From: Rhynchopus sp. YZ270_cl-10
Taxonomy: Eukaryota > Euglenozoa > Diplonemea > Diplonemida > Diplonemidae
Length of the DNA: 64,000 bases
Assembly: GCA_964035575.1 (NCBI GenBank)
Contig: OZ037844.1
Coordinates: forward strand, 1,638,501-1,702,500
Direction: 5' to 3'
In this document: positions 33,501 through 43,670 of the stretch, one piece after another
Position numbering within the stretch: position 1 is the stretch's first letter
Layout: the number at the start of each line of letters is the position of its first letter
Notes under the pieces: model-generated
The model's database searches: none
Told to the model about the DNA's origin: nothing
What the model saw: the letters and a program-made list of their open reading frames with translations, nothing else
Made by a program: the position numbers and the translations under genes

Positions 33501-34799
33501 CACCCCCAGGTCTTCGTCCACAAACAAATCTAGAATAGATTGATTTGGGTGAAGCCTTGTATTTTGAGTTGTTGAATGTCGGAGAGCGGCGCTCATCGCA
33601 ATCACGGATGCAGTTCAGATTTCACGATCCTGTGATGAGTGTAAATGTGGGGTGTGATTAAGTATGGTGTACAAACGCAGTAGTCGGGAAGGGTGAGGTT
33701 AATGAAAAAAGTGGTAATAACTATGTATTTCCGCGAAATAAGGTAGCCTTTTTTCACGCTACAGAGAGTTTCCTGCTGCACTAATGGTTCCCAAGCGAAG
33801 CGAGGGACCATGTATAAGGGTTTGCGGGTTTGCGGGTATTTACCCCCACTAAAAGTAACTGTGTGTGGGGTAGAGGGGTGAAAATCATACCATGCTGCTT
33901 CAATACTGTCTCTGCTGTCGCATTCCCTCATGGTGGGTCACTCACCCACTGGGCAAAAAATCAAAGGGGGTACCCCCAAATAAGTGGGTACCCCAAATAA
34001 GTTCAGAGATACCCGAAAAAAGTTCAGATATACCCGAAAATAAGTTCAGATATAGTCAGTTATGCCCTATTTCTGGTTTTCGGGTATATCTGAACTTATT
34101 TTCGGGTATCTCTGACCATTTCAAAAAAAGGGTAGGGTATAACTGACTATTCCCCAAAAAAAAAATAGCTAAAAAATAGCGGACATGTCGAAAAGGGAGA
34201 AAACCGGGGGGGTTAAAAACATACCTTGCACTCGGCCCACTCTCCAGGTACAAAGAACATCACTGCATGACAAACCCACTACTACAATAGAAAATAACTA
34301 TTTTTTACCGAACAGAAAGGTCGTTTTTTTGATGAGTGTTTTCTGAGTGCACACTCAGTGGGGACAAAATGCAACACTTACCGAAAAAATTCTCCAATCG
34401 GACAAAAACCTTTCTAAACACCCAAAAAAAACACCTCAGTCCACATCCGCTGGGGTCGCGAGATGGAAATATATGGTTTTACAGCTTTTGGGGGGTCTAG
34501 CGTGGGTCCCAGATGCATTTTGCAACGGGTCTGTGTGTGTGCCTCAACCGCTTCACAGTACCCTTTTTTGTAACTGAAAACGACGCATCCTGTACCTAAG
34601 TGCACTGAAGCCTTGCTTGCGTCCTCCTTCGTGGTTTTGGGCGTTCGCATGCGAGAATCATTATCGCATTCTCACATGTAATTCTCGCATCACGGAGAGG
34701 AAGCGTTACGTGACCACAAAAAAAGTGCACAAAATTAGTTTGGTCAAAAACCACCTTGCACTTGTGAAGGAATTGCTAAGGAAATGTGAAATAAGCGTG

Positions 34800-36110
34800 T
34801 TTTGGTACACAAAAGTGCGTTTTGGGTGGTTCTGAAGGGTCAAAACACCAAAAAAATGCGTTTTTTTGCATTTTTGGTCACCCAAGGACCCACTATTTTG
34901 GTTGATATTTTTTTTTTCCCTTTGCGAAAAAATACCCAAAAATCACGGCTATAAAAACGCTAAGGAAAAATCGATATTCATTTTTTGGGCAGAGAAGTGC
35001 GTTTTAGGCGCCCACAGATGGTCAAAACATCAAAAAATTTGTGTTTTTGGCACCTTTGGACACCCAAGGACCCACCAGTGTAGTCTAGCTTGCCCAAACT
35101 GCTAGTGCATCGGCACTACCTATTTAATTTTGAAAATTTTCTTGCTAGTGCCGGGCACTACCACTGGCACTACCACTTTTTTTTTTCTTTTTTCAGAAAG
35201 TTTACACTTGCCAGACACGCAGAGACATAAGCCTCTGAGAGTGACCAGAACTGGCCTCATGAACAAAGTGACCCCGTCACAGCCAAATCGCGACTCAATT
35301 GATCAAACGCCGAAGGAAAAGGAAACATGCAGCATGGCGAAATAATAAAAGTAGCGTACCGTGCGCCTGCGGCGCAAATTTGCAACCCACCTTCCCATGA
35401 CATCGTATGGCTGTAAAAATGTACAATTTTAAGCGCAGTTTTTTGAATTATTGCGCACCGTGGCTTCGCCAGGAACCTTGATGCTATGACCACCGTTTCT
35501 TTTTGTACATGTACTGAGGTTACTGATAATTCGTGTGTCTGGTGCAAATATCAATGAAGTTGAACTCCGCAGTTGGATACCCGAGGAATTCTCACATTCC
35601 GCCGGGGCCCCGAATTTGAGCTGGGCCGGGCTCGACCGAGTTTTGAACCTAGCGTTTTTATTATTTTTTTTTATTTGCAAAAAAGTGGTAGTGCATGGCA
35701 CTAGCTTTTTTATTTTTTTGGAAATCTCAGGGACTACGCTGGGACCCACTATCAGGGGTGAATTTTTTTTGCCTGAGATTTGCCTTTGCCAAAAATCGAA
35801 AAAAAAAATTATGAAGGAAATTGCTAAGAAAAAGTCGAAATTGTAGGCCCCTGTAGTGCATATGGCGGTACCCCAGATCGTCAAAACACCCGACTCTTGC
35901 GTTTTTTTGCACTTTTTGGTGCACAAAAACCCTACTCAGGGGTCAAAATTTTCCCGGAAAAAAAAATTTTTTTTTCGAGATTTTTCAAAAATCGACTTGT
36001 CTTTGGTAAAAACCACGAAATTTCGGGTTCGCAAAACCACGTTTTAGACCCCCACAGATGCTCAAAAGTGCCAAATTTTGCTTTTAATGGCCTCAAATCG
36101 TCGAAATTAG
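34800..36110 (+). repeat. degenerate ~170-bp repeats and Repeat A-related block
   Basis: At least four diverged units (starting near 34810, 34995, 35845 and 36040) share a GCGTTTTAGGC/CCCACAGATG/GGTCAAAACA-type core. Between them, 35350-35640 is related to Repeat A (GTAGCGTACCGTGCGCC, CACCGTGGCTTCGCCAGGAA, GGTGCAAATATCAATGAAGT). Non-coding. Confidence 0.6.
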
Positions 36111-36381
36111 CCCTATATAGGGGCGAAAAAAAAAATTCGAGAGTCCCTTTCCCTGGGAGACAATACCAGAAATCTGAGAAAAAAAAAAAACTGGCCAGAT
36201 TTCCAGATCTGGCCAGATCTGGGGGGTTTTTTTTTTTTTTTGAAAAAAAAGATTTTCCCAGATTCCCAAATCTGGCCAGATCTGGCCAGATCTGGAAACA
36301 AGATCTCCACATCTGGAAAACGAGCCAGATCTGGGAAATTGGCCCCCAAATCTGGCCAGATCTGGCAGCATCCGTGAATTA

Positions 36382-36683
36382 GGGCTTAGTTATTTTTTTT
36401 TTTGGTACGCGTCCGCGCGCGCTCAAATTTTTGGAAATCCAAAAATAAAAAAAAATATGCCGGTGTGGTGTGCATGGAAAAGTATAAAAAAAAAGTTGGA
36501 AAATTTCAACAATTTTTTTTTCGAATATTTTTTTTTCGAAATATTTTTTTTTGGGCACAACATTGATTTTGCAGGCCAAAACAAGTTATTTTTTTTTTGG
36601 TATTTTATTTTTTTTTGCGCGCGCGCGCTCAAAATTTGAGGGGGGTCCCGGACGCGTACCAAAAAAAAAAAATAACTAAGCCC
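36382..36683. mobile_element. PIF/Harbinger-like MITE (TTA TSD)
   Basis: 302 bp with ends GGGCTTAGTTATTTT / complement, reaching GGTACGCGTCCG inside, flanked by TTA (36379-36381, 36684-36686). The TTA duplication and GG-start ends fit the PIF/Harbinger class. No gene. It abuts the S3 element on its left and a TA-type MITE on its right. Confidence 0.75.
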
Positions 36684-36686
36684 TTA

Positions 36687-37244
36687 CTGTAAAATCGTTT
36701 AATTTGTCACAATTTAATTAACTGATTTGAAATATCAGTCATAAATAAACTTTGTCACCCTAATAATATGTGTCACATTAAATGATGATTTAATTTATGT
36801 TTATGGTTATTTTGTGTCTACTTTTTAAAGTACAGCCTTGAGTGATACTTTCTGTATTAGCACTGCAACCTATCCTCAGTAGACAGCAGATCCCCGTAGG
36901 GACGGAAGCGGCCGCGGCCGCTCACATACGAAGCCTTCCCGATATCAGCCAGCGGGAAAGCGTTGCTTCCTGTGACGCTGCAAACCCGTAAACCCGCAAA
37001 GAGGGTTTACCCGCAGACCAAGGGGGTTCTGCTCCGCAGAACCCCCTTGGTCTGCAGCGTCTTTTCTCAAAACCAACAACCTGAACACCTTCTCCACTGC
37101 AGTATCAGAACCAGCTCCCCGTCTGTGGTCCCAAAACATAATTAAATCATCATAATAATGTGTCACTTATATAATTTGTCATTTTGTCATCATTTTTGCT
37201 ATTCTGTCACATTATTGTAGGTGACAAATTAAACGATTTTACAG
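36687..37244. mobile_element. TA-type (Tc1/mariner-like) MITE with a perfect internal palindrome
   Basis: 558 bp, inverted ends CTGTAAAATCGTTTAATTTG (24 bp matched), flanked by TA (36685-36686, 37245-37246). The interior holds a perfect hairpin at 37013-37055: two 20-base arms starting GCAGACCAAGG around the loop TCC. It is enclosed by a further ACGCTGCA / TGCAGCGT pair. A double NotI-like GCGGCCGCGGCCGC lies at about 36910. No gene. Confidence 0.8.
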
Positions 37245-40154
37245 TACCAAAAAAAACCAAAAATGACAACTGCGAAAAAAGCAAACCCCTTCAATCAGTC
37301 TACACTCATACCAAAGTTTCAAAAAGAACAATTTAAAACCGTTTTTTGGTAACATCCCCGCAGTCAGCCCATGGTATATCTATCTCTGCCACACCTTTGA
37401 ACAGAGGTATCAGATTGCATCCCCTCTTTTTTCTGCCCCTTTTTCCATATTTTTCAAAGCTAGTTTTTTTTCCCCCTCTCCCGTTCTTTCCTCCACAGAA
37501 AAAAAAAAAACATTGCACGCCAGAAAACGCCCAATAACGAAGTTTTCGAAGCACTTTCGTAAATTCAACCTCGTCTTTTGTCCCCTCCCTACCTCTACCA
37601 TGATCTAGGGCCTTTCAAAGGAACCCTTCTCTTTTTTTCACTTTTTGGTTTTGTTTTTTTGGCTGATGTATCGCTGCTAAATCTCTGTGATCTGTTTTTT
37701 TTTTTTCAGGCTCATTTTCCTTTCGGAAGTTTTTCCCCTCAGTGTTGAAGTGTTGAGTTTTTTCTTTTGCCCTTTATTTCTGCTCACACATACCCCATTA
37801 TCCCCAAATAGAGGAGATACCATTTGTGCTCAAAGATATTTTTTTTGTTGTCTTCTTGGTTTTGTAATGCAAGAGCCATTTCTCACAAAAAAGAAGGCAA
37901 TCTGTCCCATTGGTACCTCAAGCTTTGTTACGGAAGCGAACGAGACGCTCTCTCAGCACAAAGCAAAAATAAATGTACGGCCTGTAAGTTTCCGTTTTTG
38001 TGCACAGCACAGGTGTTAGAAATTCAGGCCGGTACTTCTAGAGGCGGGGCCCTCCGCTTCCCCGCCCCCCCCACCCGCCCAGACTCTGTCAAGGACCTGT
38101 TGAAGAACGTTTTCTTTCCGAGGTACTGGCAGGGACTGTTAATTGCTGCGATTTTGTTACACCCTTTCTCTTTTGTGCTTTCATATTCTGTGAACCAGGG
38201 GACATTGGTAGTTGAGATTTTGAAAAAAAAGCCAGTGTGAGCCAAAAAAGCCGGTGTGAGGCAATTTTTTTTTCCCCACGCATTTTTGGCAGAGACCTCC
38301 ACAACTCTTTCCCCTCCGCGCCCTTGTCTAACCATATGACATCAAAACTTTTCTGGCGAAGCCACGGTACGCAACATTTCAAAAATTGTGACATAAAATC
38401 GCACGCTTTTATAGCCAAACTATGGTAAAGGTAGCTGTGACTATGGCATAGGGTAGAGCTGTGGGCTACCGCTCGTCATTTTTAGCTGCGCCGCAGGCGC
38501 ACGGTACGCTACTTTTTTATGAGAGTTGCGAACATCTATTTCTTTTGATTGAACGGACCGATTGGTCTTTATGGTGGGGTCACATGCACATAAGAAACCG
38601 CTACAGATGTGGTTGTAGCCTTATATGAGGAGATAAAATTCAGAAAACTTTTTCTTTTTTTTTTTTTTTTTTTTTCTCAAAATCCCACACCGGCTTAGCC
38701 GGTGTGGCCACACCGGCACACCGGCATACTAATGTCCCCTGCTGTGAACTGAAAGTATATGAATCTAATCTTTTTTTTCTCTTTCCCCCCTTTGAGAAAT
38801 AGCCCAAAGACCACCTGATTTTTACCCCGCGTATAGTCGTGTACAGGCCCGTATAGGCCAAACCCCACCCATTTTTCCCAGCCTTTACGCGCAAAACGCG
38901 CCAAATCGCGGGGTAATAATCAGGTGAAAAGAGCACCTTTTCGATTTTGATAATATTTTCCCCCAAAACCGCTGTCTCTTTTTGTTTTGTTTGTTTTTAA
39001 CGCACACTACTTTAGCGGAAAGTGTCACATCGTTCGCCCCAACCGTGCCCCCGCAACACCACCCAACAAGAGGTAGTGTGTGGCAGCGGCAACGCAATCA
39101 AACAACTACAAGAAAGGGTGAAGGGAACGACAATGTGACACTTTTTGTTTTGGGAAGGCCCATTTTGAATCCATGTTACAATGTTGCTTGAAACAGGGGG
39201 TCCAGACCCACAGAAATTCCCCCCTTTTATTTTCTCTTCAATCCCAGAAAGAACGTATTTGAACAAACGAAGCTCATATTGTCTTTGAAAGAAGCGTGCG
39301 TGACTGTTAGTACTGACAAAACCCCCCCTCCACTGTAGCTTTTTAGTCCACTTTAGCCCCCTTCCCTTGACACCAACACCCTCTCGCTCTCATGAGGGGT
39401 GTCACCTTCTGTTTTCGTTTTTTTCGTTTTTTTTTTAATTTCTTGCTACCAGTCAAGGGAAGGTGATGGGTATATTCTGGTCCTCTGTCACGAGAGGGCT
39501 TTTGTATTTCAAGTCAATTTTTTTTATAGTACTGAATAGGGCATAACGAAACAACAGATGATGTGGGGAGTTTCATTATTGTTCATTATTGCTCGACTCG
39601 AAAAAGCATCGTGCCATTCCATGCTCTGAGGAAGCCACTACTCAGAGATACGATTTCCCTAGGCCGAAAGGCTGGAAGTCGCTTCCCAAAAAAAGGTAGC
39701 ATTTTGGCGAAGGAAGCAAAAAAACGCAGTATTTTCATTGAAAAGAAGGGACTTTATGAAAAGGAAAGAAAATACACACACGTTGTCCCAGCCATGCATG
39801 CGCTAAGTTGGATTGGGATGGGAGGTCTGAAAGATCTTTGTATGTTAAATGCATTTGGGATTTCGAAGAAAAAAATAATCGCCAAAAAAATCTTAGCCTT
39901 GCCGAGTGTTGCATGGTTCCAGCAACGTTTTTTTTTCCCCTACTTTTTTCTCTCTCTTTTTTTTGAAAATTTGTGGCAGGAATGCGCACAGAGTGGTACG
40001 TTGTATCTGCCTCAGTTTCTTTTATTGATTAGGTGACGTGCCAACCTTGCTTTTTTTAAAATGCCTTCCTTCACTCCCACGTAGGTGGACAGCTTCTCTC
40101 CTTTTCTCCCCGACGTTCTCTCTTGAATGACCAGACCAAAGTATCCACCCCTTT

Positions 40155-40190
40155 GGTGACTGAGCATGCAAGGCTCAGATTCACCCAACC
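40155..40190 (+). repeat. hairpin family H1, member c
   Basis: GGTGA, stem CTGAGC (40160-40165), loop ATGCAAG, stem GCTCAG (40173-40178), then ATTCACCCAACC and a T run. Relative to member b, one stem pair changes A-T to G-C on both sides. Confidence 0.6.
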
Positions 40191-40281
40191 TTTTTTCTCT
40201 TTCCCCCCTCCCCTCAATTCTTGTGTTGTTCTTTACGCAGAGAAAAAAACTGTGTTTTTTGGGCAAAATGAAAGCATAATA

Positions 40282-40419
40282 CAGTAAGACAACAAACACC
40301 GGTGGGGTAGGAACATAGGTGGGGTAAAAACACCGGAGGGGTAAAAACTAAGGTGGATTTTTGGGATTTCAAAACTCTAAGGAGGGTTCGTACCCCCTCC
40401 GATGTTTGTTGTCTTACTG
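40282..40419. mobile_element. TA-type MITE, 138 bp
   Basis: Ends CAGTAAGACAACAAACACCG / complement (one mismatch), flanked by TA (40280-40281, 40420-40421). The CAGT start resembles the Tc1 at 17311, but the rest differs. The interior has GGTGGGGTA / GGAGGGGTAAAAAC repeats. No gene. Confidence 0.8.
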
Positions 40420-40580
40420 TATATCCTACCCCCGCTTTGCTTATGATTCATTCGTACTCCCAGCATCTTTTGCGCTTGGTGCAACGTTGTGCCCGACCCC
40501 CATTCACACCAGCTTTTCTTTTGATAGGGTAAGTGTGATTGCGATATTGTATGAGATTAAATGTTCATCTACTCAGATGT

Positions 40581-40683
40581 TACCGTAAATGTAAATATAT
40601 TGGACCACAATAATGTTGGGACGAACGACCGTTTTTGGGCAGTTTCAACATTATTACGTTCCAACATATTTACATTTACGGTA
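40581..40683. mobile_element. MITE-like element, 103 bp
   Basis: Ends TACCGTAAATGTAAATAT / complement, with further inner pairing (AATAATGTTG / CAACATTATT). The TACCGTA start is like family M3. Non-coding. Confidence 0.7.
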
Positions 40684-41439
40684 TGTGCACCAGAGGGACC
40701 TTTCATCGCTTTGTGGTGAAGCATGTGGAACCTTAGTGTGCATTGAGTTTTAGTGTAATTCAGGCTGCAGGGTACACTTTGTGCTTTCATTCGGATGGCC
40801 GGCATCGTACGGTCAGTCGGAGGTGTGCCTGCATCAACTACAGTTTCAGTGAATAGGAGAATTTTGTTTTTGTTTTTGTTTTTGTTTTTGCTTTTGCTCT
40901 GTTTCAAGGCGTTGTTGTGGCGTGATGCGCACTTCACCTTTACCCATTCGTGACGAAGCACAGAGGTTAGGTCATATTACAAAAAGCCCCCCTCCGATTT
41001 TGTTGTAGCTCTGCCCAGCTGGTGTATGTTAGTTGGGTTCTGCTCCACCTTTTCTTAGGTACCCCCCCCCCTAAGACCCTCATTGGTCCCTCAAAGCGAG
41101 ATAACGCAAGAAATAAGAGCGTTTTTTTCTTTGTGGGGAAAAAACCACTTTTTAGTAATAAAGCCTTCGCACTTATAAGTGTATACAAAGGCCGACATTG
41201 AGTACAGATCTTTACCAGCAGGTGTAAAGTGATTTGTCCAGAATACAATAATCAAAATGTACCACCAAAGGATTTTTTTATTTCATTGTATTTTGAGTTG
41301 CCCCTTGAGGGCACATCCATCTGCAACAGATGCCAACTACATCATCCACTGTTTCAGAAGAAAAAAAATCGTGACAGAAAAGTGAAAAAAAAAATGTGAG
41401 AAAATCCCCCCTCTAAAAAAACACCTTCAATTTTTCCTT

Positions 41440-41524
41440 CTCCTTTCCTCCTCCCCTCAACTCCCTTCCCCCCTCCTTCTCCTCACCCTCAATAGACACA
41501 TTTCCCCCTCTCTCTGATTTTCAG
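41440..41524 (+). promoter_or_regulatory. polypyrimidine tract and AG acceptor before the LRR gene
   Basis: A long CT-rich tract with candidate AGs, the last being GATTTTCAG (41516-41524), 52 nt before the ATG at 41577. Confidence 0.45.
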
Positions 41525-41576
41525 CCGCTTTTTTTTCTACATTTCTTCCTTCATTTACACATTTTTTTAATTTTTA

Positions 41577-42476
41577 ATGAAAAGCGATGATGACGACGCT
41601 CTATGGTGGCAACCACGTGACCCCGACACCGGCCAGGTCATCAACCCTGAGACAACCCTCTTCATCGCAAACCAAATCGTAGAGTCCGGGACCGACCCTT
41701 CTCTCGACATATCCTACCGCCTTATCGGCCATGAGGGGATGGCCGCCATTAGCCGCAAGCTTCATTTAAACCGCACACTCACAAGCATCGACCTCTCCTG
41801 CAATCTGTTGGAATGCCACGGCGCTGTTCTGTTCTTTGGGTCCATCGCGAAGCACCCTTTTCTTGCTAAGGTTAACTGCGATGGTAACATGGTAGGAGCG
41901 GAAGGAGCCCAGGCATTTGCCAAATGTCTCGAAACCAACACAGCATTGGAGAAGGTTTCCCTCTTTCATAATGACCTACGAGATGAAGGGGCAACAAGCA
42001 TTGCAGACGCGCTGAAGGTGAACACAACACTCCTTGCACTCAATCTTCGTGAAAACTGCATTACCGATGTAGGGGTACGCAAGCTCACAGCCTCCATCGA
42101 CCCTGAAGTCAACCCAACCCTCCACACCCTCTGGATCAAAAACACTGCCCCACAAATCCAACCATCCCCGGAGCTCATCACCCCTCTGCCAGACTCTCTC
42201 ATGCCAAAGGTGGGCCTGCTCTATCAGGAGTATGGGTTGCACTACAACACCATTTCCGCAGCAGTGTATAACGCGCTAGAGAAAGTGTTGGTCTCGAAGA
42301 ACCCTGTAAACAACCAGCCGCCAGACCAAGGAGGTAAAAAGAAAGAAAAGAAGCGTGCGAAGGATCCAAGAGAGGAGTTGCGGAAGAAGTCGTTCTGGAC
42401 GCCGCCTGCGTCGCCGGAGTTGGCGGAAGTGGATGACAAAGAGAAGGAGACGAAGGTGAAGAAGAAAAAACGGTGA
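41577..42476 (+). CDS. Leucine-rich-repeat (RNI-type) protein with Lys-rich tail
   Basis: 299 residues, single exon. From about residue 40 to 175 there are four to five leucine-rich repeats of the ribonuclease-inhibitor type, with phased cores such as LTSIDLSCNLLECHGA, LEKVSLFHNDLRDEGA and LLALNLRENCITDVGV spaced about 28 residues apart. Such repeats form a curved protein-binding surface, as in RanGAP and NLR-like proteins. The N-terminus is acidic with two Trp; the last ~60 residues are strongly basic (KKKEKKRAK, KVKKKKR). No signal peptide or membrane span, so it is probably cytosolic or nuclear. The partner is unknown. The ATG follows an AG-ended pyrimidine tract. Its stop lies about 240 bp before the first minisatellite block. 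Confidence 0.85.
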   Translation: MKSDDDDALWWQPRDPDTGQVINPETTLFIANQIVESGTDPSLDISYRLIGHEGMAAISRKLHLNRTLTSIDLSCNLLECHGAVLFFGSIAKHPFLAKVNCDGNMVGAEGAQAFAKCLETNTALEKVSLFHNDLRDEGATSIADALKVNTTLLALNLRENCITDVGVRKLTASIDPEVNPTLHTLWIKNTAPQIQPSPELITPLPDSLMPKVGLLYQEYGLHYNTISAAVYNALEKVLVSKNPVNNQPPDQGGKKKEKKRAKDPREELRKKSFWTPPASPELAEVDDKEKETKVKKKKR

Positions 42477-42712
42477 AGGGGTTTTAAAAAAAAATTGTGT
42501 TTCCCTTTTTTTTTTTTTGGTGACAGTAAAGGCTTAGGTTCATCTTACGTTTTTCCCCCAAGAGATGCAAATATCTTTTTTTTACAAAAATAATCTGCGT
42601 CCACAAACCTAACCTCAAAAGGGACTTCTTCGCCGGCCATTTTTTTTCAGATTATTCAACAGCCCCCCACCACCCTAGCCTGGGCCCCACCACCCCCCCT
42701 TTTTTGTTTGTT
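42477..42712. other. short spacer after the LRR gene
   Basis: T runs and a weak H1-like unit (GGTGACAGTAAAGGCTTAGG near 42519). Otherwise nothing recognised. Confidence 0.5.
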
Positions 42713-43260
42713 CTTTCCCTCTCCCTCTCCCCCCTCTCCCCCCTCTCCCCCCTCTCCCCCCTCTCCCCCCTCTCCCCCCTCTCCCCCCTCTCCCTCTCCC
42801 CCCTCTCCCCCCTCTCCCCCCTCTCCCCCCTCTCCCCCCTCTCCCCCCTCTCCCCCCTCTCCCCCCTCTCCCCCCTCTCCCCCCTCTCCCTCTCCCCCCT
42901 CTCCCCCCTCTCCCCCCTCTCCCCCCTCTCCCCCCTCTCCCTCTCCCCCCTCTCCCCCCTCTCCCCCCTCTCCCCCCTCTCCCCCCTCTCCCCCCTCTCC
43001 CCCCTCTCCCTCTCCCCCCTCTCCCCCCTCTCCCCCCTCTCCCCCCTCTCCCCCCTCTCCCCCCTCTCCCCCCTCTCCCCCCTCTCCCCCCTCTCCCTCT
43101 CCCCCCTCTCCCCCCTCTCCCCCCTCTCCCCCCTCTCCCTCTCCCCCCTCTCCCCCCTCTCCCCCCTCTCCCCCCTCTCCCCCCTCTCCCCCCTCTCCCC
43201 CCTCTCCCCCCTCTCCCCCCTCTCCCCCCTCTCCCCCCTCTCCCTCTCCCCCCTCTCCCC
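42713..43260 (+). repeat. (CTCCCCCCT)n minisatellite, block 1
   Basis: About 60 units of a 9-bp pyrimidine repeat with occasional 6-bp CTCCCT units. It ends exactly at the left end of YR element 1. The complementary strand is pure purine with G6 runs. All six frames are open through it and encode only LSP/GER/PSP-type repeats, which are not genes. Confidence 0.95.
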
Positions 43261-43521
43261 CCTGAAACACGCTTTAGCGGAGCAGCTTCGCTGCGTGTTG
43301 GGAGATCTTTGATAGAGACTACCGTCCTTTTGATTTGACATGGCACGCACACTGCTATTTGGCAGAATATTTATTTGATTTTCCTCAGGCTTTGTCCTGG
43401 TTGGCCGGGGTCCGTTTATGTTTCAGTCTCTACCCTCACCAAATCACCACACCATCTTCATCAGATTTTTTGTTGGAATTTGTTTTGGGTTGTTTCGGCT
43501 TCCACATTCGCCCCCCTCATC
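43261..43521 (+). repeat. split direct repeat A1 of element 1
   Basis: Starts in the array at CCTGAAACACGC and ends at CCCCCCTCATC. A GCAGC-TTC-GCTGC hairpin near 43282-43294 and GGGAGATCT (43300-43308) mark the end. The last 34 bp (43488-43521) are also the start of B1. Confidence 0.9.
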
Positions 43522-43670
43522 TTTTTGTTCCCCCACACACGATTCTTCGCTTCGCATCCATCTTCTCGTCCCCTTCCAAGCCACCTAGACGTCTCGGTAG
43601 TGTGCAGCCTGCTGGGACATATACACCACCTTCGACTCCGCCTTCTCCACCCAGTGCACCCCTCGACGCT

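Larger units (their letters stand above)
31961..34155. mobile_element. nested inverted-repeat element, long TIRs
   Basis: About 70-bp inverted ends begin GGGGAATAGTCAGTTATGCC and run through GAAATGGTCAGAGATACCCG. The module ATACCCGAAAATAAGTTCAG is repeated subterminally at both ends. Flanking A runs hide the target duplication. The interior contains an 8-bp array (32228-32308) and copy 2 of unit D. No gene. Confidence 0.7.
30544..36376. mobile_element. 5.8 kb inverted-repeat element with 6-bp TSD (family S3), composite
   Basis: The ends are CACGGATGCTGCCAGATCTG and its complement, flanked by AATTAG on both sides (30538-30543, 36377-36382). Both subterminal regions (30553-30710, 36190-36370) hold clusters of the palindromic module CCAGATCTGG. 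The interior has two diverged copies of a non-coding unit, a nested inverted-repeat element (31961-34155), a Repeat A-related block (35350-35640) and about 170-bp repeated units (34.8-36.1 kb). No transposase gene is recognised. It is either non-autonomous or a pair of ends that captured other repeats. Confidence 0.8.
37247..41521. other. non-coding spacer
   Basis: No convincing gene. Frames near 37.7-38.2 kb and 39.6-40.0 kb lack recognisable domains and resemble the surrounding DNA. It holds a minus-oriented Repeat A fragment (GGCGAAGCCACGGTACGCAA near 38360; TGCGCCGCAGGCGCACGGTA near 38490), a CACACCGGC-TTA-GCCGGTGTG hairpin (38686-38706), two small MITEs, hairpin H1 member c, a family G unit (40770-40850) and poly-T runs. 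Confidence 0.55.

Noticed and set aside
39563-40036. 157-residue ORF
   Set aside because: Composition is that of the surrounding AT-rich spacer (Lys/Phe runs from A/T tracts), with no domain and no paralogue.
42704-43352. Long open frames on both strands through the minisatellite (LSPLSP, GERGER, PSPPSP repeats)
   Set aside because: A 9-bp repeat free of stops keeps all frames open. The sequence is repeat only, with no start context or domain. The same applies to the frames at 48.3-49.6 kb and 55.0-56.0 kb.
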